DNA of 64,000 bases from Bifidobacterium callimiconis (GCF_003952005.1 NZ_QXGJ01000011.1:24971-88970), one strand, 5' to 3'. Shown: positions 19,270-29,012, counted from the stretch's first letter. Numbers and translations: made by a program. The notes: generated by a model from the letters alone, not told the origin.

Positions 19270-21093
19270 CTATCCCAATCGCAGCAGCAGATAGCTTTGC
19301 GGACCGAGGGTTAGGGTGGCGCCGTCGAGTCTCACGTCGCCCAGACGCAGCATCGTGCGGACACCGTCGGCGGCAAAGCCCTCGGCCATGTCGCCGTTGA
19401 TCGAGACGGTCGCGTTGTTCCGCAGTCCGGCAGCTGCGCCAGACGCCACGTCGTGCGGCAAGTCAAACGGTTCAACATAATGGCCGGGGTTGAGCGCCAC
19501 GAGCACACGGCACGGTTCCGCACCATCGCCGACAATACCGTCACCGCCAACGCCAACGACACCGTCGCCACCGCGATCGTCGTTCGGCACAGTCCGTACA
19601 GTGCGCACATACGCGAACCGACGCCCCACATGCGGCGCCTCGATCACGTCGAACGCGGCACCGGAATCCAACGCACGGCAATCGGCGCGCATGGCAAGCA
19701 CACGACGAACCCACGAGCAGAGCGAATCGTCACGACTCAGCTGATCGGCCACGTTCGTCGCATCGTCGGCCGGATTAATGGGCAGATACAGACAGTCGGC
19801 CGGCGCGGTGGAAAAGCCACGGTTCACGCCGGAATCCCACTGCATGGGCGTGCGGCTGCCGGTGCGCACATAGCCGCCCTCCTTGGTGGGCAGCCGACGA
19901 TAATGCATGCCGATCTCGTCGCCGTAGTAGACGAACGGCGCGCCGGGCATGGTCAGCAGCATGCCATACGCGAGTTTGAGCTCCCGTTCGGTCAGACGCT
20001 GGCCGACGCGCAGCGTGTCGTGATTGCCGGTGATCAGACAGAACAGTCCGCCAAGCCGTTCGGCGTCACGCAGCTGCGGCAGATACTGATCGAGGAAACC
20101 GTGGACCGATTCGCCCGTATCAGCGTTGAAATAGCTGCGATCATTCTCGCGGACCATCGGCGTATCGGTATTGCGCAGCAGAATGTTATAGCCGTTCGGA
20201 TTGCCAGCCCAACGCCAGTCCAGATAAAAGTCCATGTCGAATCCGGCGTCAAGCGACTCGTACGGCCGACCCCATTCGGATACAAACGCGGCGTCGGGAA
20301 ACTCGGGGCGGATCCTTGAGAACATGTATCGCCAGGTGCGTTTGGTGAGCGGCTTGCCGGAATCGTCGTTCTTGACGAGACTGTCGGCCATGTCCACGCG
20401 GAAGCCGTCCGCGCCAAGACCCAGCCAGAAACGCATGACGTCGACCATCGCATCGCATGTGGCGAGCGCGTCGGGGCCGAGCGCGGGCCTCTGCCACGAT
20501 TGGGAGGGGTGAGCGAACCCGTAGTTGAGCGCGGGCTGACATTTGAAGAAGTTGAGGATGTACGTGCCGTCGCGCGGGGTCTCACCGCCCACGAACGGCA
20601 GACCGTTGCCGCCGGAAATCCAACAGTCGGTCCAGATGTAGCGTTCCGACATGCTGACGCCGTCGAGCATACGATCCTCAGGGCGCTCGCGGCCGCTGGC
20701 CTGGAACCATGCGTGCTCCTCGCTGGTATGGCCGGGAATCAGATCGAGCAGGACCCTCATGCCGCGTTTGTGCGCCTCAGCGAACAGACGTCTGGCGTCG
20801 TCGAGCGTGCCGTAGCGGGGCGCGACGGTGCGGTAGTCGCGTACGTCGTAGCCGGCGTCCTTGAACGGTGAATCGTAGATCGGGTTGACCCACAGCGCGT
20901 TGCATCCCAGATCGCGGATGTAGTCGAGGCGTGAGATCAGGCCGGGCAGATCGCCGATGCCGTCGCCGTTGGAGTCCTGGAAACTCTGCGGATACACCTC
21001 GTAGAATCGGGCCTGTTCCAGCCATGCCGGACGAGGCCGACGCTGCCACTGCTGCCATTCCTGTTGCCATTGTTCCGCGGTGTTCTCTGTCAT
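19270..21093 (-). CDS. GH13 alpha-glucosidase/oligo-1,6-glucosidase-like enzyme
   Basis: 607 residues with a (beta/alpha)8 alpha-amylase fold: FYEVYPQSFQDSNGDGIGDL at the N terminus, GFRVDMADS (nucleophile Asp234), VSEWGRP (acid/base Glu273) and ITGNHDT (Asp359). There is no signal peptide, so it acts on imported oligosaccharides. A Gly/Asp-rich insertion (about 500-515) lies in the C-terminal domain. The exact linkage specificity (alpha-1,6-glucan, trehalose or sucrose-like) cannot be read from sequence alone. GAAGGAG precedes the start. The second GH13 gene at 29768 is closer to classical alpha-glucosidases. Confidence 0.85.
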   Translation of the reverse strand: MTENTAEQWQQEWQQWQRRPRPAWLEQARFYEVYPQSFQDSNGDGIGDLPGLISRLDYIRDLGCNALWVNPIYDSPFKDAGYDVRDYRTVAPRYGTLDDARRLFAEAHKRGMRVLLDLIPGHTSEEHAWFQASGRERPEDRMLDGVSMSERYIWTDCWISGGNGLPFVGGETPRDGTYILNFFKCQPALNYGFAHPSQSWQRPALGPDALATCDAMVDVMRFWLGLGADGFRVDMADSLVKNDDSGKPLTKRTWRYMFSRIRPEFPDAAFVSEWGRPYESLDAGFDMDFYLDWRWAGNPNGYNILLRNTDTPMVRENDRSYFNADTGESVHGFLDQYLPQLRDAERLGGLFCLITGNHDTLRVGQRLTERELKLAYGMLLTMPGAPFVYYGDEIGMHYRRLPTKEGGYVRTGSRTPMQWDSGVNRGFSTAPADCLYLPINPADDATNVADQLSRDDSLCSWVRRVLAMRADCRALDSGAAFDVIEAPHVGRRFAYVRTVRTVPNDDRGGDGVVGVGGDGIVGDGAEPCRVLVALNPGHYVEPFDLPHDVASGAAAGLRNNATVSINGDMAEGFAADGVRTMLRLGDVRLDGATLTLGPQSYLLLRLG

Positions 21094-21334
21094 GTCGACT
21101 CCTTCGTCGGAACGATCACCGCCTCCACCCTATCGCATGCCGGTCAATGTATCGACTGCCAAATCGCGCCGAACAGGTCGTCTATGACGATTTTCGTATC
21201 CGATCCGCACCGGCCCGCAACATATTCCGGGCAGTTCGCGATCACACGATTGACGACGAACGCAACTGCAAACAAGACGGCACCGTCGAGACACGAGTCA
21301 AGACGATGCCGGCAGATCAAAGAAGGGCAGCATC

Positions 21335-21808
21335 ATGAGCAACACGAACTTCGGACCGTACCAGAACGGCACTTCCAACGGCGCTTCCCCATCGAACCCG
21401 GGCAACCGCAATCCTTATGGACAGAACGGTTTCAACCAGTCCCCCGCCCCAACCGGCCCGTCCGGCGAACAGTATTCCTGGGCAGCGTTCCTGCCGTACA
21501 CCATCAAGATCGGCAGCAGCCAGTGGGACACCTGGACCCTCATCAGCGTGGCGCTGATGGTGCTCGCCTTCATCCTCCCCGCCTTCAACCTCTTCCTTGG
21601 CGACTTCCTCGCCGTGCTCATGTTTGTCGCCTCACTTCTGGCAACGGTTCAGATCCATCGGGCACGCAACGCCTACAGTCCGAATGAATCCGCCCAAAGC
21701 GTCAAGCTCAGGGCGCCCCGCGGCTGGGTGATCTCGATCATCCTGCTGGTTCTGGGCAGCCTCGCCACCCTCGACTTCATCAGCAAGATCGTCATCGGCG
21801 CCTACTAA
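21335..21808 (+). CDS. Small membrane protein of unknown function
   Basis: 157 residues. The first 45 are rich in Asn, Gly and Pro. Three hydrophobic segments follow: about 63-82, 83-103 and 128-150. I do not recognise a family. The ATG is preceded by AAAGAAGGG. A strong hairpin ends the transcript at 21831. The lone gene lies between a minus-strand GH13 gene and a minus-strand monooxygenase gene. Confidence 0.7.
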   Translation: MSNTNFGPYQNGTSNGASPSNPGNRNPYGQNGFNQSPAPTGPSGEQYSWAAFLPYTIKIGSSQWDTWTLISVALMVLAFILPAFNLFLGDFLAVLMFVASLLATVQIHRARNAYSPNESAQSVKLRAPRGWVISIILLVLGSLATLDFISKIVIGAY

Positions 21809-21830
21809 ACACGATTTCCCGAAGCGCCAT

Positions 21831-21866
21831 GAAGGACGGCTGCGACACCGAGTCGAGCCGTCCTTC
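21831..21866. terminator. Bidirectional terminator hairpin
   Basis: GAAGGACGGCT (21831-21841) pairs with 21856-21866. It lies between the convergent small membrane protein gene and the monooxygenase gene, 23 bp after the first stop. The T-run is weak. Confidence 0.6.
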
Positions 21867-21933
21867 GTTGCGTTCCGACCATCGAATCACGCCAAACGCC
21901 CGGACGCCATCAAACGCTCGGACGCCGCCGCGC

Positions 21934-23355
21934 CTACTTCGACACCTTGTACTGGTATCCGCGGTGGTTCGGGTTGAGGTAGTCGCCCTTGCCGAACAGC
22001 TTGTTGCGCAGCGTGCCCGGCGCGTATTCGGTCTGGTAGACGCCGCGCTCCTGCAGGATCGGCACCACGTAATTGATGATGTCCTCGAACGTGCCGGGGT
22101 TCGTCACGTAGGCGAGGTTGAACCCGTCCACGTCGGTCAGCTCGACGATGCGCTGCAGTTCGTCGGCCACCTGCTCGCCAGAGCCGACGATCACCGGACT
22201 GTTGCCGCCGATCGCACGACGCACGGCGATGTCGCGCACCGTCCAGCGCCTGCCGTCCTCGCCGGTCACCTTCTGCATGTTGGCCGCCGTGGACTGGATG
22301 GCGTTGGAGTCGATGTCGTCGAGCGGCTGGTCGAGATCGTACTTCGACAGATCGGTGCCGATCCAGCCGGAGTACAGCGTGAGCGCGCCCTCGGTGGACG
22401 CGTACCGCTCGTAGTCGTGGTACTTGTCCCACGCCTCCTGCTCGGTGTTGCCGGTGATCACGGTGAGCATCATGAGCACACGCGCATCGTAGCGTCCGCG
22501 GCCGGCGGCCTCGAGCGAGTCACGCACCTTCTTCACCTGCGGCGCGACGAGCTCCGGCGTGGGGCCGGTCACGAAGATCGCCTCGGCGTTCTCGGCCGCG
22601 AACCGGATGCCGCGCGGCGAGGTGCCGGCCTGGAAGATCACCGGCGTGCGCTGCGGCGACGGCTCGCACAGGTGGATGCCCGGCACGTCGAAGAACTCGC
22701 CGTGATGGTTGATCTCGTGCACCTTCGCCGGGTCGGCGTACACGTCGTGGGCCTTGTCCTTCACCACGGCGTCGTCCTCCCACGACCCCTCCCACAGCTT
22801 GTACAGCACGTCGAGGTATTCGTCGGCGTAGTCGTAGCGATTGTCGTGCGGAATGTCCTTCTGACCCATGTTGCGCAGCGCGGACGGCAGATAGCCGGTC
22901 ACCACGTTCCAGCCCACACGGCCCTTCGTCAAATGATCGAGCGAACTCATGCGCCGCGCGAACGTGTACGGATGCTCGTAGAAGACGCCGGCCGTCACAC
23001 CGAATCCGAGGTTCCGCGTGGCCACGGCCATCGCCGACACCAGCGTGGTCGGATCGTTGATGGGCAGCTGCGAGGCGGTACGCAGCGCGGAGTCCACGTT
23101 GCCGCCGTACACGTCGAAGTAGCCGACCAGATCGGCAATGAACATCGCGTCGAACTTGCCGCGTTCGAACAGTTTCGCCAGTTCGATCCAATGGTCGATG
23201 TCCGTGTATTCCGTCGACCGGTCACCCGGGTATCGCCACATGCCGGACGACTGGTGGCCCACGCAGTCCTTGACGAATCCGTTGAAATGAATCTGGCGTT
23301 TGGACTGATTGTCGGCCTGGCTGCTGGCACTGGCGTTGGCGGCGTTGATCCCCAC
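21934..23355 (-). CDS. LLM-class flavin-dependent monooxygenase (NtaA/SnaA/DszA family)
   Basis: 473 residues with the bacterial luciferase-like TIM barrel. Visible motifs are FDAMFIADLVGYFDVYGG, DHLTKGRVGWNVVTGYLPSA, and TPVIFQAGTSPRGIRFAAENAEAIF. The family uses reduced FMN and O2 to oxidise substrates such as nitrilotriacetate, dimethyl sulfone or dibenzothiophene sulfone. A partner flavin reductase is not adjacent. The GTG start at 23355 is preceded by AAAGGA at good spacing. The substrate is unknown, and an oxygen-using enzyme is unexpected in a fermentative anaerobe. Confidence 0.82.
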   Translation of the reverse strand: MGINAANASASSQADNQSKRQIHFNGFVKDCVGHQSSGMWRYPGDRSTEYTDIDHWIELAKLFERGKFDAMFIADLVGYFDVYGGNVDSALRTASQLPINDPTTLVSAMAVATRNLGFGVTAGVFYEHPYTFARRMSSLDHLTKGRVGWNVVTGYLPSALRNMGQKDIPHDNRYDYADEYLDVLYKLWEGSWEDDAVVKDKAHDVYADPAKVHEINHHGEFFDVPGIHLCEPSPQRTPVIFQAGTSPRGIRFAAENAEAIFVTGPTPELVAPQVKKVRDSLEAAGRGRYDARVLMMLTVITGNTEQEAWDKYHDYERYASTEGALTLYSGWIGTDLSKYDLDQPLDDIDSNAIQSTAANMQKVTGEDGRRWTVRDIAVRRAIGGNSPVIVGSGEQVADELQRIVELTDVDGFNLAYVTNPGTFEDIINYVVPILQERGVYQTEYAPGTLRNKLFGKGDYLNPNHRGYQYKVSK

Positions 23356-23585
23356 TACGACGTCCTTTCATGGCGGCATCCCACTGCGGATGCGTTCGGC
23401 GAAATCGGCGCGCGCGTCCCCCGGCGCGTACCGCGAATACCGTCATTATGCCGCTCCGGAACGCATGGGGATCCGCGAAATCGCCAAACGCCGTATAGAC
23501 GTTGCTTATCGGCGCTTATCAATCGGCGTGCTTTCGCGCGAGCGTGTTTCGGCGGCCGGCCGTTCCTTTGCCGACCACCGACCGG

Positions 23586-25856
23586 TCAGCCGTTCCGCCA
23601 GACGCAGAAGGCGCGCGGGGGGATGGCGATCTGCCGCTCATGCCCCTTGGTGTAGCTCGCCCAGTTCGCCTCGCCGCACGCCTCGGGACCGCGCGAACTG
23701 AACACGCACTCCCACGCGGAGTCGTCGAGCGGCGCGAACTGACCATAGTCGTGCACGGCGCGTAACGCCGACACGGTCTGCCATGCCGTCTGCCGCGTCG
23801 GGTTGACGGTCACGCAATCGTTGCCCACGCGGAACACGACCACGGAATCGTCGCGCGCGGGCACGATGCGGGGGCCGCCGAAATACGCGGGGTTGCTTCG
23901 GCGCAGACGGATCAGCGCCGCATAGTAGTCCACCAGATCGCTCAGCCGCCGCGCGCGACGCCAGTCCAAGCGGTTGAGTTCGGCGGAACGGTCGTACGAG
24001 TTGTCGCAGCCGTGCTTGGTGCGTGCGAACTCCTCGCCGGACAGCATGAACGGGACGCCCGCCGACGTGGCGATGATGCCCGCTGCCATGCGGTTCGCCT
24101 CCATGATGTCCTCGGTCAGGCTGGGGTCGGCGTCGTATTCGGCGTTCGTCGGGCCGGAGTCAGCGGCCGACCATACGCCGCTCAGCATGCCAAGACCGTT
24201 CATGCCGGCCAGGCCGGAGTCCGCCGGCGGACGGGCGTCCGCGTCGAACGAGCCGGAGCTAGCATCGGCGGGATTAGCGGCACCGGCGGCGCCGGACGAA
24301 CCGGCATTGGCGGAGTGGTCGGTGTGGAGTGTGCCCGTATGGCCGAACGCCACCGATCGCATGGCCATGCAGAGCTTGTCCCACAACGTCAGATCGTCGT
24401 GTGCGGACACGTATTGCACGAACTGCCCCACGCTGGCGGCCTCGACCTGCGTGCCCCGCCACGCATCGACGGCATGGCGGACGGCGGGCGCGAACTCGCG
24501 GGCCGCGCCGGATACGTAGCCGGGCTTGTGATGGTGGAAGATGTTGCCGCGGATGGCGTCACGCGTGTCGTCGCTGAAGAAGCCGATGCGCGGATTGAGT
24601 TGCGATAGTCCACGTTTTCCGGCCAGCACGACATCGGGCGAGACGGCGGTCATGTCGGCGGCCCATGGCTCGCCGTATATGATCGTTCCGGCGCCGCCAG
24701 GCAGCGAATCCAAGCGGGCGCGCACCGCGTTCATGGTGTCCACGTCCATCAGACCCATGAGGTCGAACCGGAAGCCGTCGATGTGATATTCGCGCGCCCA
24801 GTACTCCACGGAATCGACGATGTACTTGCGCATCATCGGCCGCTCAGACGCCATGTCGTTGCCGCAGCCGGAGCCGTTGGACAGCGCACCCCCGGCGTAG
24901 CTGCGGCAGAAATAGCCGGGCACCATGCGCTCCAGCCAGTTGTCGGCGGAGTACATATGGTTGTAGACCACGTCCATGATGACTTTGAAACCGTTCGCGT
25001 GCAATGCCTGGATCATTTGCTTGCACTCGCGGATGCGTGTTGCACCGTCGAACGGGTCGGTGCTGTACGAGCCTTCGGGAACGTTGTAGTTGACAGGATC
25101 GTAGCCCCAGTTGTAGGCGCGGCGGAGCGGATCGCCGTCGCGGGCGGCGGCCTCGTCCACCGAACCGAAGTCGAAGATCGGCATGAGCTGCACGGCGGTG
25201 ACGCCCAGTCGGCGCAGGTAGGCCATGCATGTGGGGAACTCGCCGCCGCCGTCCACGCTCGTGTCGGGATGGGTAAACGCCAAATAGGTGCCGCGATGTT
25301 CGGCGGGGATGCCGCTGTGGGGGTCGTTGCTGAAGTCGCCGACATGGGTTTCCCAGACCACGAGCTCGCTCATCGGGGTGTTCGGGGAATGGTCGACGGC
25401 CCAGCCGTCAGGGTCGGTCTTTCGCAGGTCCACGACCATGCTGCGTCGGCCGTTCGCGCCGGCGGCCCGGGCCCACGGGTCGGCGGTGCGGGTCGCGCGG
25501 CCGTTCGGGAAATGCACCATGTAGTCGTAGTAGGTGCCGTGGCCCACGTCGTCGACGTGTATGGTCCAGGTGCCGTCATCGGGATGGGAGGCGGCTCCGG
25601 AGGTATGGGAGGCGGCGGTGTTGCGGTTCATCGCATAGGTGGCGTATGGCCGGTCCGAGGCATCCGCATCGGAAGCGGGGCCCTCTGCATACACGCCTGA
25701 CGCGCAGGCTCCGCCCTCGTAGAACAGCCGCAACTCCACGTTGGCCGCGGTCGGGGCCCACACGCGGAATGTGGTGCCGAGACCGGACCTGTCGGGGATC
25801 GCGCCCAGATCGTCGCCGGCATACACTGGCAGCTCATCAACCGGTAGAACACCCAT
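23586..25856 (-). CDS. pulA: Type I pullulanase (GH13 debranching enzyme)
   Basis: 756 residues. The N-terminal CBM48-like domain (GTTFRVWAPTAANVELRLF) is followed by the catalytic barrel with YNWGYDPVNYNVPEGSYS, the type I pullulanase signature. The catalytic residues lie in GFRFDLMGLMD, IIYGEPWAAD and YVSAHDDLT. It hydrolyses alpha-1,6 branches of pullulan, glycogen or limit dextrins. No signal peptide is seen, so it is intracellular. A Ser/Ala/Gly-rich insertion (roughly residues 525-575) is unusual. The ATG at 25856 is preceded by GGGGGTG; an ATG 21 bp upstream is in frame but lacks a clear site. Confidence 0.9.
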   Translation of the reverse strand: MGVLPVDELPVYAGDDLGAIPDRSGLGTTFRVWAPTAANVELRLFYEGGACASGVYAEGPASDADASDRPYATYAMNRNTAASHTSGAASHPDDGTWTIHVDDVGHGTYYDYMVHFPNGRATRTADPWARAAGANGRRSMVVDLRKTDPDGWAVDHSPNTPMSELVVWETHVGDFSNDPHSGIPAEHRGTYLAFTHPDTSVDGGGEFPTCMAYLRRLGVTAVQLMPIFDFGSVDEAAARDGDPLRRAYNWGYDPVNYNVPEGSYSTDPFDGATRIRECKQMIQALHANGFKVIMDVVYNHMYSADNWLERMVPGYFCRSYAGGALSNGSGCGNDMASERPMMRKYIVDSVEYWAREYHIDGFRFDLMGLMDVDTMNAVRARLDSLPGGAGTIIYGEPWAADMTAVSPDVVLAGKRGLSQLNPRIGFFSDDTRDAIRGNIFHHHKPGYVSGAAREFAPAVRHAVDAWRGTQVEAASVGQFVQYVSAHDDLTLWDKLCMAMRSVAFGHTGTLHTDHSANAGSSGAAGAANPADASSGSFDADARPPADSGLAGMNGLGMLSGVWSAADSGPTNAEYDADPSLTEDIMEANRMAAGIIATSAGVPFMLSGEEFARTKHGCDNSYDRSAELNRLDWRRARRLSDLVDYYAALIRLRRSNPAYFGGPRIVPARDDSVVVFRVGNDCVTVNPTRQTAWQTVSALRAVHDYGQFAPLDDSAWECVFSSRGPEACGEANWASYTKGHERQIAIPPRAFCVWRNG

Positions 25857-25968
25857 ACGGCACCCCCATTGGCACATCGCTTATCTATCCAGCAATCTAC
25901 CAGCAGTCCCGAACCCGGGCCGGCTCGCTCGCCGTCGCCTACATACAGGCACTCATACGGGCAATCCG

Positions 25969-26159
25969 CGAGTTCTGAAGTGATTCCGAGGGCATGCGGA
26001 CATCAATCTCCAAGTTCTGAAGTGTCGCAGCACGATATGGCGAGTATGGGCCTTGGAATTCCAACGACTATATATGGGGATGAGCCATTTCATACTTCAG
26101 AACTTGGAGTTTGATGTCCGCAAGGAGCGAGAATCACTTCAGAACTTGAAGATTGCCGC
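25969..26159. repeat. Family D nested inverted repeat (CCAAGTTCTGAAGT units), copy 1
   Basis: Two forward units (AGTTCTGAAGTGATT and ATCTCCAAGTTCTGAAGTG), a centre with TTGGAATTCCAAC (26054-26068 region), and two inverted units (ACTTCAGAACTTGGAG, AATCACTTCAGAACTTGAAG). GCGGACATCAA and its complement also pair. The locus at 50512-50712 has the same layout. It fills the gap between pulA and the cbiO fragment. Confidence 0.8.
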
Positions 26160-26210
26160 GTATTGCTAGCTCGCGCATGCACCCGGATTCATCCGCACGT
26201 ATGGATTCTC

Positions 26211-26893
26211 CTATGCGATGGGCCGGATGGGGATGCGGCGCGCGTGAAGAGCCTCGACGATGTCGTGATGGTGCGTGGAGACCAGGATGGTCTTGCCCGC
26301 GGCAACGAAACTATTGAGCACACGCACCACGAGGGCGGTGTTGCGCTCGTCGAGACCGTCGGTGGGCTCGTCGAGCACGAGCAGGTCGGGGTTGAGCGAC
26401 ATGCAGCAGGCGATGGCGACCCGCTTCTTCTCCCCGCCGCTCAGCCGGTAGGGCGCGCGATCGCCGAAGCGTTCGAGCTCGAACAGTTGCAGGATGTCGT
26501 GCACACGCCGCTGGATCTCATCGTCCGGGAGTCCCATCTGCGCGGAGCCGAAGGCGATCTCCTCCCCCACCGACGGGCAGAACAGCTGGGTTTCGGAATT
26601 CTGGAAGACGAAGCCGATGCGTTGATGCAGCCGCTTGGCGAATCGCTTGTCGGCGAGTGCCTCCCTCGTGACAGGATCGCCGTCGAACCGGTATTCGCCG
26701 CCAGTGAGGTTCTCCAGGCCGTTGAGGATGCGCATGATGGTGGTCTTGCCGCTGCCGTTTGGGCCGAGCAGCGCTACGGATTCGCCACGGACGAGGGTCA
26801 TGTCGAAATCGCGCAGCACCTCGCGCGGGGGCTCCCCGTCCACGCCCGGATACGTGAGCCCGCCTTGCGCAGTTCGGCAAGGGGCTCAACCAC
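26211..26893 (-). pseudogene. CbiO-type ECF transporter ATPase, frameshifted near its N terminus
   Basis: The main frame (from 26843 down) encodes an ABC ATPase with Walker A GPNGSGKTT, Q-loop FVFQNSETQ, signature LSGGEKKR and Walker B LLVLDEPTDGLD. The style is that of CbiO/EcfA ATPases of Co/Ni or vitamin ECF importers. The expected first strand is split. PLAELRKAG lies in one frame from a GTG at 26893, and LTYPGVDGEPP lies in the next frame after about 26857. A single missing base in GCGGGCTCACG would explain it. No transmembrane partner genes follow. Either the gene is decaying, a GTG at 26843 yields a shortened protein, or this is a sequencing error. Confidence 0.7.
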
Positions 26894-26957
26894 CGAGGCT
26901 CATGATCGCAGCGATTGCGAGAGCCGCAGTTTGCAGCGCCAGTGATGTTCTGGCCAT
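26886..26957 (-). CDS. Very short hydrophobic ORF overlapping the cbiO fragment
   Basis: ATG at 26957, preceded by GAGGAG at good spacing, opens a 23-residue hydrophobic peptide (MARTSLALQTAALAIAAIM and a short tail). Its stop overlaps the GTG of the cbiO frame. It could be the tail of a lost permease gene, a leader peptide or chance. The layout of overlapping stop and start fits an operon remnant. Confidence 0.35.
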   Translation of the reverse strand: MARTSLALQTAALAIAAIMSLGG

Positions 26958-27158
26958 GCGCTCCTCGCCCCTTTACCCTATGAATGCAACAGGGAACAGT
27001 ACGGCAGCGTTCGGCATCGAACGTGTTGACCGATTATTTCGGTTCCGTCTCGTAGATGACGGGCAGGCCGTGCGTCTTTTTATCTTTTTTGACTTTCGGA
27101 CTCAGGTTAAGGGTCCGGACGCCTGCAACACTTGCGCCGCGCAGCCTCTTCCCCATGC

Positions 27159-27192
27159 AAAAGGGCCCATGCTCTACTCGGCGCATGGGCCC
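27159..27192 (-). terminator. Intrinsic terminator hairpin
   Basis: GGGCCCATGC (27163-27172) pairs with 27183-27192 and is followed by TTTT on the minus strand. It would end transcripts from the DAACS symporter gene, though it lies about 250 bp after that stop. Confidence 0.65.
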
Positions 27193-27251
27193 TCGCATCG
27201 TTCCGATCGATCCAGCGTCATGGTCGGCATGGTCAGTATGGTGGCCGAAAC

Positions 27252-27430
27252 ATTTGGAGATCGGAACGGATCTAATGGTTTGGACGAACTTGGCGGACAG
27301 AACGAACTTGGTCGTCAAAGCGAATTTGGTAGCCAGAACGATACGGCGTGATCGTTCACAACCCGCTCAATCCGTCACGTTGTCAACTACCAAACCCGTC
27401 TGTTGTCGCATTCCGACTACCAAATTCGCA
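27252..27430. repeat. Family C inverted array, copy 3 (degenerate)
   Basis: Forward units ATTTGG..., GAACTTGGCGGACAGAAC, GAACTTGGTCGTCAAAGC and AATTTGGTAGCCAGAAC are followed by inverted units TGTCAACTACCAAAC and GCATTCCGACTACCAAAT. The architecture matches 4712-4867 and 10110-10296 with more divergence. It lies between the DAACS symporter gene and the cbiO fragment. Confidence 0.7.
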
Positions 27431-27443
27431 TCATGGATCGCGA

Positions 27444-29012
27444 CTACTTCTCTTCGCTCCGACGAGCGCCGGACTTCACGGGCAGGTGCACGCCGCACAG
27501 GTCCTCGCCTTGGCCGGCGAGCACCGCACCCGGCGTGAAGTCGAGCGGATTCGACGACGTGGAGGCGAACACGGAAGCGGCGGAGGCACTCACCGCGCCA
27601 CCCTGAGCTGCACCCTCCTTGGCCTCGATCGTTACGCGCTCGCCGGAACGCCCAGCTGCACCACGGGCCGCCTCGATCGCGTCCTCATCCTCTTCCACGA
27701 ATTCCTTGCGCAGATAGTAGAGGTCCTCGTCGAGCTGCTTCTCGCTCGCGGCCACGACCACGGCCGTGTTGGCGGCACCGGCCACGTTGAGCGCGGTGCG
27801 GCCCATGTCCACGATCTGCGAGATCGGCTGGGTGATCGCGATGAACGGGATCGGCAGGCCGGCGGCGGCAAACAGGGACGTCGCGGTGATCGTGGCGGTG
27901 CCGGGCACGCCGACCGTGCCGATCGACACGAGCAGCGCGAGCACCACCAGGAAGCCGTACTGCGCCGGCGAATAATCCAGACCCTGCGCGTTCACGGCGA
28001 ACACGGCGAGCAGCACGGGCCACACGCCCGCGCATCCGGGCATGCCGAGGTTGGCGCCCAGACCGGCCACGAACGACGCGATGTCGCCGGGCACGCCCGC
28101 GCCGCGCAGCTGGCGCACGGTCACCGGGATCGTGCCGATGCTGCTTTCGGAGGTGAACGCCACCACGCCGGCCGTCCAGAACGTCTTGAAGAAGTACACC
28201 GGGTTGAGACGGGTCACGCCGGCCAGCACGAGCGGCTGCACCACGAACAGCTGCAGCGCCATGGCGATGTACGCCACCACCAGCACCACGAGCAGCGGCA
28301 GCAGGGCCGCTACGTCGCTGCCGCTCACGGCCGCGGCGATGAGCGAGAGCACGGCGTACGGGGTGAAGCCGACCACGATCTGCGTGGCGCGCGACAGCAC
28401 CACGTTGCCGGCGTCGACGAGCGCCTTGAACGGCGCGATGGCGGCACGGCCCTTCTCAGTGGCTCCGGCGGCGTTGTAGGCCACGGCCACCAGGATGGCG
28501 AAGATCACCACGGGCACCACCTGGTTCTCGGACCAGTTCGCGGCCAGATTCGTGGGGAACAGGTTCACGATGGTGTCGAGCACGGCCGGCACCTCACGCT
28601 GCTGGTAGTCGGTGGGCAGCGTGTACTGGAAGCCCTTGCCGATGCCGAACGCGAGCGACAGGGCAAGCGTGATCGCCGCCGCGGTGAACGTGTTGAGCAG
28701 CAGCAGGAACACGGTCTTGATGCCGATGTTCTTCAGTCGGATGGATTCGCCGAGGTTGGTGATGCTCGCGATGATGCTGAACAGCAGCAGCGGCACCACG
28801 ATGGCGGAGATCACGTTGGACCACACGGTACCGAATGCGGCCACGTAGTCGGTGTGCCCCTTGAAGATCACACCCAGACCGATGCCCAGCACGGTGGCGA
28901 GCAGCACGCGCGAGGTGAATCCCGCCTTCTTCTTCACACTCAGCAGTCCGAGGCCCGCGAACAGGACGACGGTGACGCCGAGCGCGACCCAATTGAGTGT
29001 CACGTCTGACAT
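27444..29012 (-). CDS. DAACS-family symporter, probably L-cystine (TcyP-like)
   Basis: 522 residues with about 9-10 hydrophobic segments of the dicarboxylate/amino acid:cation symporter fold. VISAIVVPLLLFSIIASITNLG and SSIGTIPVTVRQL..GVP are typical; ALNVAGAANTAVVVA is near the C-terminal end of the core. Similarity in style is closest to TcyP/YdjN cystine carriers, which would supply sulfur. Related carriers take dicarboxylates or glutamate, so substrate is only probable. A hydrophilic 90-residue C-terminal tail is longer than usual. The ATG at 29012 has AAGGGGA upstream; an in-frame extension to 29090 is polar and lacks a site. Confidence 0.82.
   Translation of the reverse strand: MSDVTLNWVALGVTVVLFAGLGLLSVKKKAGFTSRVLLATVLGIGLGVIFKGHTDYVAAFGTVWSNVISAIVVPLLLFSIIASITNLGESIRLKNIGIKTVFLLLLNTFTAAAITLALSLAFGIGKGFQYTLPTDYQQREVPAVLDTIVNLFPTNLAANWSENQVVPVVIFAILVAVAYNAAGATEKGRAAIAPFKALVDAGNVVLSRATQIVVGFTPYAVLSLIAAAVSGSDVAALLPLLVVLVVAYIAMALQLFVVQPLVLAGVTRLNPVYFFKTFWTAGVVAFTSESSIGTIPVTVRQLRGAGVPGDIASFVAGLGANLGMPGCAGVWPVLLAVFAVNAQGLDYSPAQYGFLVVLALLVSIGTVGVPGTATITATSLFAAAGLPIPFIAITQPISQIVDMGRTALNVAGAANTAVVVAASEKQLDEDLYYLRKEFVEEDEDAIEAARGAAGRSGERVTIEAKEGAAQGGAVSASAASVFASTSSNPLDFTPGAVLAGQGEDLCGVHLPVKSGARRSEEK

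Noticed and set aside
24599..24617. Family C segment GTTGCGATAGTCCACG inside pulA
   Set aside because: It codes for a normal part of the pullulanase (residues GKRGLSQL) and lacks neighbouring units, so it is probably a coincidence.
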